A DNA stretch of 64,000 bases. Origin: Dastarcus helophoroides. Taxonomy: Eukaryota > Arthropoda > Insecta > Coleoptera > Bothrideridae. The stretch is from positions 24,415,629 through 24,479,628 of the forward strand of contig CM053327.1 of assembly GCA_028583605.1 (NCBI GenBank). The letters run 5' to 3'. Made by a program: the position numbers and the translations under genes. Numbering within the stretch: the first letter of the stretch is position 1; each line of letters opens with the position of its first letter. The notes under the pieces are model-generated. The model ran no database searches and had not been told where the DNA came from. It was given only the letters and a program-made list of their open reading frames with translations. Positions 1 to 10,800 of this stretch are shown here, piece after piece.

Positions 1-258
1 AGGTCTGACTCTCGTCATCAATTAGGCGAATTGCTCTTCTTTGAATTGAGTCCAAGAAAGCTAAAGTATGTTTTGAGGCTGAACTCCAAACATGAGAACA
101 GTATTCTAGTTTTGGCCTAACTTAAGCTTTGTATAGTGTTAATAGCTGATGAGATGTGAAGTACTTTTGAGCTCTAAAAGGAAAGCCTACCTTCTGAGAG
201 GCGGATTTGGCAATGGCGCGCACATGATCGTTCCAAGAGAAGTTAGTGCTCGCATTCT
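1..258 (-). mobile_element. Jockey-type non-LTR retrotransposon, RT C-terminal fragment (cut by window start)
   Basis: Read on the minus strand from about 258 to 1, one frame gives the segments WNDHVRAIAKSASQKVGF, KYFTSHQLLTLYKA, VRPKLEYCSHVW and LAFLDSIQRRAIRLIDD. This is the conserved thumb/C-terminal region of jockey-clade ORF2 reverse transcriptases, the part just after the catalytic palm. The fragment is nearly open and runs off the window edge, so its full extent is unknown. A closely related but more damaged copy lies at 29420-29736. It is interpreted as a 5'-truncated or decayed retrotransposon copy. The family assignment rests on the motif string only. Confidence 0.75.
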
Positions 259-1104
259 AGGACAGATAGATTAGATTCCATCAGAAGGGTTTTACAAAGA
301 CAACCTCAGCTTTTGGATAATTCGTATGTAGGTGATCAAAAGTTACGGAGAGATAAGAGAAGAGCTGTCTGTATGAGGAATCGTTTGGAGACAAATAGAG
401 TCAACAAATGAATATTACTTCGTTTTTGGAGCAGATATTCAGCCAAATCACATCATGATCAGCAGATTTCAGTGCTTCTTCTCGTTGACAGGACAGGTCG
501 CTTCGCGTAAAAGCACAAATTCCCCTCTTGTGTCGAAATTTTGTGTGCAAGTCGTAGTTAGGGCAAAGCAAAAGGACTGTATTGATGGATGGGGAGACTT
601 GGGTTTCTGTCAGAGACAGCACATGGGGTCTTTCATTTTGAAGGTGTTGATGAACCGAGTTTAGATTTGAGTTTAGACCCCGAATGCTTAGGTTTTTACA
701 ACATCTAACGTAATAATTTTATGTTAAAATTATATTAACTTAGATAATAACGTCATATTTAAATGGGTTTAGGTTAATAATAAGTGTCGTACGTTTCTTT
801 TTTCCCTTAGTTATTTCGTAACTTCTGGAGGTCCGAGTTTGAGTGTAAGATAAGACACTGTATGTGTATATTTTTAGTGTTCGTAATCAAAGTGATAAAA
901 CGAAACACATCTTGTTCCCTACTGATTGGTCACACCATTTAAAACTCATAAACTGTATTTAACAATAAATAAAACAAAGAAATATGAAAATCCTAGAATA
1001 TCTAAATGAAATTCAATAAAGACTCCACCCCACTGTATTTCATCTCAGGCTTCTACCAAATTTATTTACTTATTTACAGTACTGTACTATTTTGAGCCTG
1101 TTTT

Positions 1105-1195
1105 TTTTAAGAAGGTTCTTACGATGAAGGACAAAACGTCAAGCAAACTTTTAGTAGGTTTTTGACATGATCCAATCTCGGAAGAAATGGGTGGC
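1105..1195 (+). repeat. Decayed fragment of the Penelope-like repeat family
   Basis: The segment from GACAAAACGTCAAGCA through CTTTTAGTAGG, TTTTTGACATGATCCAATC and GGAAGAAA aligns collinearly with the 3' part of the repeats at 21289-21599 and 26775-27085. Those read GGCGAAACGTCGAACAC, CTTTTAGTAG, TTTGACACGGTT and GGAAGAAG. It is the oldest of the three copies. Confidence 0.55.
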
Positions 1196-1212
1196 AAATT
1201 CGAAATTCGCAA

Positions 1213-1243
1213 CAGAAGGGTATCCATTCAGCATACCCTTCTG
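1213..1243. repeat. Perfect 11-bp stem hairpin
   Basis: CAGAAGGGTAT is followed after 9 nt by its exact reverse complement ATACCCTTCTG. The hairpin lies just downstream of the Penelope-like fragment at 1105-1195. No T-run or gene end is adjacent, so no function is claimed. Confidence 0.6.
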
Positions 1244-4130
1244 CCGGAATAACTAACAACCAAATCGGGAAATCATTGGAATCCAATTAAAGGAAACATC
1301 ACAAATACGAAAGAAAATACAAGCTTTCTTATTCGCTAAACTTTCGAAACGCATTAAGATCGCGTTAAGGATGCTTTAGGAACAAATAATGAACATATTG
1401 GATGTATTTAAGATAATCACATGCGCCTACCTTTGTTGATGTGCTCGTTTATAACTATTCGAAGGCTGTGTCCCTAATAATCCCAACGTATTCATACTCG
1501 GGTGGAAAAACTGCGAACTCAAAAACGCCTATCGGGATTTTTTGCGGACACCCCACAAACCTCCAACTGATGACCAAGTAACAAGGGATTCAAAAAACCG
1601 ATGACTCGTCAGGATCAGTCAATAATCACGGAAACAAATGTATGGAATAGGGACTACCTCCACTCACCGGAGATTATGCTACCCTTATACAAAACCAATG
1701 AAATATCGCTGTCGATTGACAAATCCAATGATATCATAATATATTATTTATTATCAATATTTCATCCCTACATTTGAAAATTGTAAAGGTTAATTATTAA
1801 TAAACTGCAGCCTACGAAATGGGCATCTTGTACTACATATGTAGTTTTCAATTTCAATACCACTTAGTAGAAAATTACAGTTACCTAATAGACTCTTCGA
1901 ATTGTTACATTGATCTCTCAGTCTGAATTAATAATGTCAACCAGTCTTCGAAATAAAGTTGTCTGTGATGTATCTGGTCGGCACGGCACTTCTTTAAACT
2001 TTCAAACTTCTTGGAAAACATATTTCCTAAAATATTCTTCTGCATTAAATTTTCCTTGAGGAATCCATTAACGTTAAAACATATTGAACTGTTCATAAGA
2101 GGAGATAATTTTTTGCGTTTTGCGTAAATATAATATAAAATACAAACTTCATCATAGTTCAACGTTAAATTTATTGTACTAGAAAATATATTTAAAATTC
2201 TGTAAATAATTGATAGTAAATTTATCAATTTTGCGGTCGATGATTAAACTCCACTAAGTAAAATCTATCCTAGCTTGGTTTGAATTTAATTCATATTATA
2301 ATAAAATCAATTACGCGTTGCAATTTCATCTAAAATGCCATTTAAATATAATGAAATGCAGTCGCAAAATGAAACGTGAAATGATGTTTTCATAAACATC
2401 GATGAATATATCTTCATCATTAACCATGGATAAATACATTTTAAACATCAAATTATACTTGAAAACTAGTTACAGAAAAATGCATATTTATATAAGTTAT
2501 GCTATGCCTAGTTTAAAAAATAAATAAATCCCGACTGAACTACGCTAAATTCGAAGAAAAACCTGCAGTCGTTTTTTCTTTAAAATAGTCCATTTCATTG
2601 AATAATATTATCATTTGCATGATAATTCAAAGGAATAGAAAAAATCTTTAATTTTATTTTAAGGGTAGGTAGAAAACTACCCTTATTCATAATAAATAAT
2701 AATAAATAAATTCATGGAAATTAAAGACCTTTAGCACCTAATTATTATCTGCAAATTTCATTTTATTATCTTGATTATAAAGAAAATTATTCAAAGAATA
2801 GTGAAATGATATAATCCCCTTTTAGGGGGCTATATCTCAGTAATGGTGGTGAGTGAGACCTATGTTTATGTGAACTATTTTTATTAATTTTGGCTCTACT
2901 TTCACCTTCTTAAGTTTTGTACCAATTTTTACAAATAGCCGGTATTATAGTGAAGAAAAGTCTCTGATCTATCAAAAGGAGTCTATATTAGAACTACCTG
3001 GTCTTGTCTTATTAATCTTTTATTAATATGTGTATGTTGCAAAAATTAGGTTTTACTATTAACCTTTATGTATAATCTTAATTTTCTTTCGAATCTAGTT
3101 CTAGGCTTTTAGGCTAGGTAGATGCAGTTATTTAAATAAAATATATTGCACCTCCATCAGCTCGTATTTCGGTTATCAGGCAGATATCACTCAATTAAGC
3201 ACTGACAACGCCATTCTAGCGTTAGCCAATGCTGTTTAATCAACCGGTAAAATAATACATTGACACGTTACATGCTAACAATAGGACATAACATTATCTG
3301 TAGTTTTATTACTAGTGCAGTTGAAAGGTCGACAATCATATTGGAGATTACAATATTCCAGGTCACATGTTCGTTTCAGCTATTCCAAGATAAATTAGGA
3401 GAATGACAAATTGAAAAAACTTTAATAGGATAAGAATAATTTGATAATTTAATTATATATGTTGCTTTTAAGTCCATATTACACAATGTTTTGGTTCTTT
3501 TTTGTTTGTATTTGAAAACAATGATTTTCTTGACTGACAGATCAATGCACAACCTGAGCTTTGTATTGTAGTTGTGTTTAATCATAAGAAAGTGCTTCAG
3601 GAAGGTATTTTTTATAGATTTAACACTATTTTTATTTCCTCATCCTACTCCCCATGCTCCAAAGGTAAAATAGACTTAGCCTTTGCGAGTGGATTTGACT
3701 TAAAAAAAGGCAATTATTTAGTTAATTTCAGCCACTTTATGCAATTATACATTTCATTTATTAAGCTTGCTTTTGGCTTTAATTATTTTAAACAAATTTT
3801 CCAGCCAACCGAATCTTAGGGAAATATATTTATAAACTTGTTTTGATGTTATACCCAGATTTATTAAATGTATTAAAAAAGCCTTAAAAGTCTAGAGATT
3901 AATGACTGAATTTAGTTGGAAAATCAATAGATACTAATTTGTGCAGCAATTTAAAAAAGTGTAACACAATTGAAGATGCATGAGTCCCGATATTTTCTTG
4001 AAAACAAAATCAAGATTATGTCTAATTCATCCATATATTTTTACCCATCGTGCTAGATGCTTAATTATAAGTAACCGATGAACACATATGAGTGCATTTC
4101 TAATGCAATATCTCTTTTATTACTTCCTAG

Positions 4131-4378
4131 GGGAGAGCAAAAAGTCTCCGAGCGTGTGGCCCATATACAGCCTGGTGAGTACAGTCGCCCTGGCATGCTA
4201 TCTTAATGGCCTCAACGGTGATTTCGTTCACGACGACATTCCTGCAGTGACTCTCAATAAGGACGTGTTAGGGATCAATCCCATCAGTCATGTCTTCAAA
4301 AACGATTTTTGGGGCACGCCGATGGCAGACCTTGCAAGCCACAAATCATACCGACCTCTTCACCGTTCTCACATTCAG
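4131..4378 (+). CDS. TMTC-family protein (transmembrane O-mannosyltransferase targeting cadherins), single exon with 3' frameshift
   Basis: TMTC proteins are multi-pass ER enzymes with C-terminal TPR repeats that O-mannosylate cadherins and related proteins in the lumen. This exon encodes the N-terminal family signature: a hydrophobic segment (WPIYSLVSTVALACYLN) followed by GDFVHDDIPAVTLNKDVLG, HVFKNDFWGTPMAD and SHKSYRPL. FVHDD is the acidic luminal-loop motif typical of the family. A pyrimidine-rich acceptor ends at 4130 (CTTCCTAG) and a donor follows CAG at 4379 (GTAACG), so this is probably an internal exon. Family members continue SYRPL-T-V-L-T-F-R, but here one extra base after CCTCT shifts the frame to LHRSHIQ before the donor. 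No upstream or downstream exon is recognised in the window; insect TMTC genes can have long introns. The domain call is firm. Whether the frameshift is a real break or a sequence error is open. Confidence 0.85.
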
Positions 4379-4655
4379 GTAACGTAAATTCCATTCTATA
4401 CCACTTCCGGTTTTTATTTTTTACACTTCGGCGTCCATCTAAAGAGAAATATCATTCGATTGGTTTCAATGTAATTTTACTGAATTCTTTTTAAAAAGTT
4501 CCCTACTTTATCGCAATTCAATGTAAAGATCATAAAAGTTTCATTCTTATCGGCTACCTTTAATTTCAAAAAATTTAGGAATATTAGATTATGCTCGGTT
4601 GCTCAGTGCTTTTTACAGTTTACTATTACTACTATTTGGACCAATAGGTGACTGC

Positions 4656-4700
4656 AGTACTGAGAGTCACACGCTCGACGTCCGTTGACTCTGTAGTACT
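4656..4700. repeat. Hairpin with ~15-bp near-perfect arms
   Basis: AGTACTGAGAGTCA (4656-4669) is mirrored by TGACTCTGTAGTACT (4686-4700), leaving a 16-nt loop containing CGCTCGACGTCCG. It abuts the dispersed repeat at 4725-4935 and may be one end of it, though the other copies do not clearly show this stem. Confidence 0.55.
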
Positions 4701-4724
4701 TACTTGTCGGAATATTTGTTAGCA

Positions 4725-4935
4725 TTCGAGTTGGATATATCAAACTGACCAGTTCTAACAAGGTCGAAACCAGTCTTTGGTTTTCAAGCTTAAAATCTAA
4801 TAAATGTTCAAATCTACTGGCCTGTGCATTAGATTTTTTGTCTTCTGGGGACCTTCCAGAGAGCAAGCGTTTTGCTAAGTGTCAGTTTTTCAACTGTTGG
4901 TAGAGGGCCGCATGAATTTGCAGGTTGTATTCCAC
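4725..4935 (+). repeat. Dispersed fold-back repeat family, copy 1
   Basis: Key blocks are ATATCAAACTGACCAGTTCT, AGGTCGAAACCAGTCTTTGG, TTCAAATCTACTGGCCTGTG followed by CATTAGA, and TTTCAACTGTTG. The same blocks recur at 20733-20972 (both orientations), 38773-38885 (inverted) and 57072-57175 (within citrate synthase intron 6). No protein is encoded, so it is a non-autonomous element of unknown class. Confidence 0.6.
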
Positions 4936-7734
4936 TTGTATATTACTACTATTTATAAAAAACCTGCCTCAAATTACTTATTAGTCAAAGAAAAACACAC
5001 CCTAATTATTCTTGGACACTCCGTCAACTAAAGGAAAACAATTTCAGTTCCTTAAATTCATCACTTATTACATGCTAATACAAAATTCTTGAAGGAACAA
5101 AATTTGAGTGGTTTCCCTGACAATTTAAACTTGATCGTGATATTAAAGGAAATAAGTGAAATGAAGAGTGATGTTACGCAGGCAATGCAAATGGGAACGA
5201 TCGGAGGATACGTGTCCTGAGATAATTAAAAAGGACGAACTTTATTACCAAATTTCAAAGCGATTTCTGCTTAGAGGCACGTCGTGACGATGCAGGAAAA
5301 ATTCGAATAATTTACTTAATGAAGTGAGAGTCTACGGCTTTTATTAAAAAATCGCGTAAGGAAATTCCTCAAAGTTAATTTCTTCGATTGAGAGGCGCAT
5401 TAATATTGAAACCTAATTTCGTGCAAAATTTCGAATTATGTTCCATCTGCCGACGATTAATCAGCTCGGCGTTGGAACGTGTCGAACTGGCGTGCGTATG
5501 CAATATTTTCTCGCTTAATCATTGTGAGCTCTAACTAAGACAGATTACCTAAATTACTCACCGGAGACAATAAAAATGAAGCGGTTGGTTCTGTATGTAG
5601 GAAATAGAAAGTTCTCGTGCTTTGTATAGGGTGAGCGAAACTCGATGTCTCAGCACTATTACAAGAAAAGGAAAAACGATATAAGAAATCTGAAAAGAGG
5701 TTCTTAAATTGAATTCAGTAAGGGCCTTTTTGAGCAAAATTTCCAAATTTTTTCATATTTGGATATTAAAGTAATGACGTCTTTGAAATTTTTTTCCCAG
5801 GGACATACCCATATTTTGGCATATTTAAAGAGAGCCAATTTTTTTAAACAAATTTTGTAAAGAAAAAAAATGGTATTTTTTTCAATTACATGGTTATATG
5901 CAACTTTGTTGTAAAAAAAAAGTATTATCAAAAATTCGTTATTACTACGATTTAAACAAATAGCCTTTGGAAATGCAATAAATCAAAAATCTGAGCACAC
6001 TGGCATCCGTCAATAATTGAACTAATAATCGACAAATATTTTTTATTGCCATTTCACTTTAAAAAATTTCCGCAAACGACATATTATATATTAGTTTATG
6101 GGGAATCTCGAAAGAACCCGAGAAGAGCAGTTGAATACGCTTTGAGATACCCCTTATTCCAAGACTAAAAATATTTAATAGATTTGTTTCCAAAGGCTGT
6201 TTGATTATATCGTAATAATTGCAAATTTCTAATAATACTTTTTTTAACAATAAATTTGCCTATAACTTTTTAACGTAAAAGATATTAAATTTTTTTGTTC
6301 GCATAATTTGTTAAAAAAAAGAAAGCTCTTTTAAATGTGCAAGAATATAGAGATGTTCCTAGGGAAATGAATTCCATGACGTCGTTTCTTCGGTTCCCAA
6401 ATATGAAAAAAATATACCGATTTGGCTTAAAATGGACTTTACTCAATCTCATAAGAACCTCTTTCGAGATCTTTTTATATGATTTTTCCTTTCTTACAGT
6501 AGAGTTAGACATCGAGTTTTGCTTATCCTGTACAAAGCACTGCTTCAAAAAATAAAAACAAGTGAGAAGTTGACCGAAGCTTCTGCACTTTAAGTTAATG
6601 TAAAATACAGGTTTTTTGGTCGCAATAATACTTTTCGCTTAAGATCAACGTGCGAATTTCGAAACAATCAAAACTAAATCTAAATACAGCGTATACCCTT
6701 CAAAAATACAATTTAGTAAAATAAGGATTTTAAATGTTTCAAAATCCTCATAGATACAGCTGACTCCTTATATGATTAGTATTATACAGATAAGGAAAAA
6801 TTTTCATTGTCCATGTAAAACGCTAAAAATTGTCCCTTCCATAGTTTTCTACGGCCGCTGAATGTATTCCCCTACTTTGACGCAGCATGCTCGTATCTTC
6901 CAGATTAGATGTCAGAAAAAACTTGTCGAGAGTTTTACAACAAGCAGAAATATTGTTTAGCACAGTCTAGCTAGCGGCCTATTTGAACTCCTTATATTGT
7001 TATGTTTAAAGAGTTATTATGTTATATTCTTCATAAAAATTATTTTGTTTAAGAAATCTCGTTTATTTATTTTGGTTATCAAAGAATATCAGTCTTATTT
7101 TACATCAGACGTTGATTAAATCAACGGACTAAAATAACAAACAACATGTGGTACGCAAATTTTAATAAAATTGTTGCCTGCCAGTAGTAATTCCGTAACA
7201 AAACATGTTAGAAGCTATGATGTATTACTGAAATTTCCACCAGCACTGATTGCTGCGCTCTGCATTGAATTGTTTACACCGGTGTAGGAGAATACAAGGC
7301 ACCGCCCATCTATCCCACTATTAGCTCTCAATGTTAACCTCTCATTAGGATTTTCCCTATGGACAGTGTTTGACTTTCTTGATGTGTATAGTCAGCTTCG
7401 ATATCGGCCTTGTATAATTTATGAAAAGCGATTCTATACGTATTAATTACGTAACTGTGACTTTTACACCTAAAATCTTTTGCAGAACAATATCTACAAA
7501 CAAAAATATAACTTTTTAGTAATCTAATTAAATAAATCAAACTTACTCAACGATAAGGAAACATTGTGACTATGTCATTTTGGTTACCTGTGTCTTTTGT
7601 ACCTTAGAAACTCTCCCAGAATGATATACACAAGGCACAAAAAAGTTATGATGAATAATACAAGGTAGCACAGTTGGCGCCCCCTATAAGTTTCTGGCAA
7701 TCTGTTAGCAAATTAGAATTTCTTGACCATCAGT

Positions 7735-7872
7735 TATGCGAAAAAATCACTTTCACACTCTGTATCTCTGTTAATATCAACTTTTGGTATAAGGTAAATG
7801 TGGCTAAATCACGTTTTTTTATACGAAAAATCTACTCTTGTACCATTACTTACGGTCCACCCTGTAAAGGGA
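7735..7872 (+). repeat. Dispersed repeat, uninterrupted copy (partner at 41870)
   Basis: The blocks CTCTGTTAATATCAACTTTT, GGTATAAGGTAAATGTGGCT, AAATCACG, TGTACCATTACTTACGG and CCACCCTGTAAAGG match 41870-42146 in order. The other copy contains an inserted element, so this one shows the empty-site arrangement. No coding capacity is seen. Confidence 0.65.
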
Positions 7873-10800
7873 AAAATGGGAAACAGATTTAATATCTCAA
7901 CGAATTTATAATTATCACGATTTTGGAATTTAAGGATATTTGTTATCCAAGCCAAACTTATACAAAAATCTCAAAGCAGAAATGAAATACATCTATACAT
8001 CTATATTAAGCAGAGTATATGCCCTTAGGATAGTCAAATTTATAAAGCTTGCATACTTTTCAAGCTATCCCTAGACTGAAAAAAGTAGAATATTTTTAAC
8101 GCTCGGATTAGTTGACATTTGATGATTAGTAATTCCAATTAATTTGAAATTAAAATTATTTTTTACTTTCATAAATGCTAAAGGTTATCAATTTTTCAGT
8201 GATTTTAAATGTCTTCCGAACAAGCACTGAGGTTTTTCGGATGGACGAAAAAATATCGTGATTGCATCAAATTTAAACGCAATTAATTACCAAGCAACAA
8301 TCGTCCTTACGCACCGCTAGTAATTAGCAAACACGGCACGGTCAGAGTAATTCTTGCACAACTTAAACGAAATGCCCTTAATTAGATGTTGATTACAAGG
8401 AGTGCTTTAACGAGAGCGAGTCGGGAATGGTGGTGTGTCTCTAATACTGATGAGACCGTGATCATTGCCCTCGAACAAAAGATCTCTGCATTTTCTTTAT
8501 AGAATTCTCAACTCTTACTTTACGACTAGCATACAAAGCAGACGCGCTGATGAAACCACCACATTAAGGAAAACGAACAATGAACAAACACATTGAATTT
8601 TGCAAAGTATCACATTTAAAGCAGCTCCTTCGAAATAATTAGCGAGATAATGTTACCGAACGACTTCCTATGATTTTTAAACTAAAAAGAAGCGATACAT
8701 TACGCTTCATATAACACTAAATGGGGGGCCTGAATTTTACGATAAAAAAGACGAGTTTTTCCGAGCAGTCTGAACAATAATCTCTAATGATCCCAGGATA
8801 CAACACTTCAACACTGACAGTCAGGTGGTTACGGAATTAAATAACAAATGCAGCGAATTTTATTCCCTCTTGAAAAATTAATGATTCGATTCAAATTTTC
8901 TATATTCCCTATAAAAGGGTCGTATTTATATTCTTCTGGAGGAATCAAACGATTTATTTCAATACCACAATTTAAGCGTAAAGGAGGATTTCATTTTTAA
9001 GAGTTAAAAAGACACTTTTCTACTACTGTTTTTTTAAATTATTTACTACCCCAAGATCTTCCTTAATTCCATTTCCTAAACTAAAGAAAAACATGTCTAA
9101 AAGTTTACAACCAGAATGTACGATCTAACAAGATTACAAAGGTCACTATAATCAAGTAGCTTTCATTCTTGTATTATGGGTTGCATCATAGCGACAGCCA
9201 TTGAAGACTATTGCCCCTCTGTGTGATATGTTTCTATGTATGTTAAAGAATAACTGATATCAATTAATTATTTTCCGGTGAAATAGTCAGGCGGGCTAAA
9301 AGTTGAAAATATTTATAGCCGACAACCATAGTTTGTTGTGTATATTTTCAACTTTTAGCACGTTTGGGTGTTTCATTGCAGAATATTTAACTGATATGAC
9401 TAAAAGATAATTTTGCTAGTGAGATAGTTACGATGATAAATATCTTTTGGTATTAGCCTCCACATGATTGCTTGAGCCACAGAAAATGCAATTTTTTTAA
9501 TAATTTAAGTTTCTATAAAAGCTGTTAAGAAACATTCCAAGTTAAATTACTCGTTCCATTACTTTAAGTGTTTTAAAATGACTGTAATTTAAAACGAGAA
9601 AGCGTGAAGGCTAGGTAACAAAAATTTGCTCAGCGTAGAAGCACATCTAAAATCTGCTGGAAAATTAGGGATTCAATAGGCAAAGAAGGAGCGACGACTG
9701 TATCAAATTACGCCAAAATAAAACAAACGATTTCCTTATCCGCAGTATTCCGACTGCAACGAAACAACGTTAAATGTATTGTGGGATGTGGGGAATCATG
9801 CAATAAACAGTTTTTCCGTGATTAATTTTACTAGCGGCAATAAAACCGTGTTAGCGTATTAATCGCTCAGACAATTGCATGTCAGAACTACCAACTACAA
9901 GAAAATTCTATGATGTAGTGAAATCCTAATGCGGTTAGACGACTTGTGGAGCGAACGTAGACCCAATAACAACAAATAACAAAAACATGACGTGTTAATC
10001 TTGCAAGACATGCACGGCGCTATTAGCTCGACCATAAATTACTAAATTTGAGAGCGTAGAATATGAATAATTGGAGCTGAAACTGACGTGCCAACATGGT
10101 AAAGTAATCAGTGTTTCATATTGAAATTTCCAGCATAATAAATTCATCTTCAAGTTTCAAACGTTTTGATCCAGTCGAGAAGGGGGAAGATCAAATTGGA
10201 AGTTTAGAGCTATTGGATCTACTATTCCATCATGCTCAAGGACGTCAAGATCCTGTTATTCCTATATAAAGTTAGACAAATGTTCCGTTTCGAATATCGC
10301 ATTGGCAAAGTGATTTTAATTGTAATTGTATTCAATTTAGAAGGCGAGAAATCGCATATGTTACGTTTAGCAGCTTTTTGTGATTAACACTTTAGGATAA
10401 TAGAGGCCAAATTTTAAAAACTTGGAACTTTGGAAAAAGAAGAAGTTTGATGATTATAAACTTGTTAAATACGACGAGGTGTCGTTTTGATTCTATTACT
10501 ACCAAAAGTGTTTCGCTCTAAAAAAAAGTTGATAACTATTAGCGTAAACAAATTACAACGTAACAGATCTTACTAGTGGAAAAGCTTAATTAGGCTGAAC
10601 GATGACAATCTCTGTTATGTTATAAACGTGACAGGGTATACTGCTGCCATAAAAAAATGATACGCTAATGCATCTCACTTACACCACGAAGGTTAGCTCT
10701 CCAAAGGGGCCAACTTGTATGAAAAATACGATTAATCTGTTGATCTACAAAAATAAATTGCGATATCGTTCAAGTTTAAACGACCATTTGGTGGATTCAG

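Larger units (their letters stand above)
259..4130. other. AT-rich non-coding stretch with small repeats
   Basis: No coding sequence is recognised here. The short open frames at 401-664 exist on both strands and look like chance. A decayed Penelope-like fragment lies at 1105-1195, and an 11-bp perfect hairpin at 1213-1243. The rest is AT-rich sequence without visible structure. If the TMTC exon at 4131 is internal, the part next to it is intron. Confidence 0.6.
4379..7734. other. AT-rich intronic or intergenic DNA
   Basis: No exon is recognised. The stretch contains a strong hairpin at 4656-4700 and a dispersed repeat at 4725-4935. The remainder, including the short open frames at 5558-6555, has AT-rich composition and no recognisable protein similarity. 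Confidence 0.5.

Noticed and set aside
401..664. Overlapping open frames on both strands, 69-73 codons
   Set aside because: No motif, frames on both strands of the same DNA, no splice or promoter context; consistent with chance.
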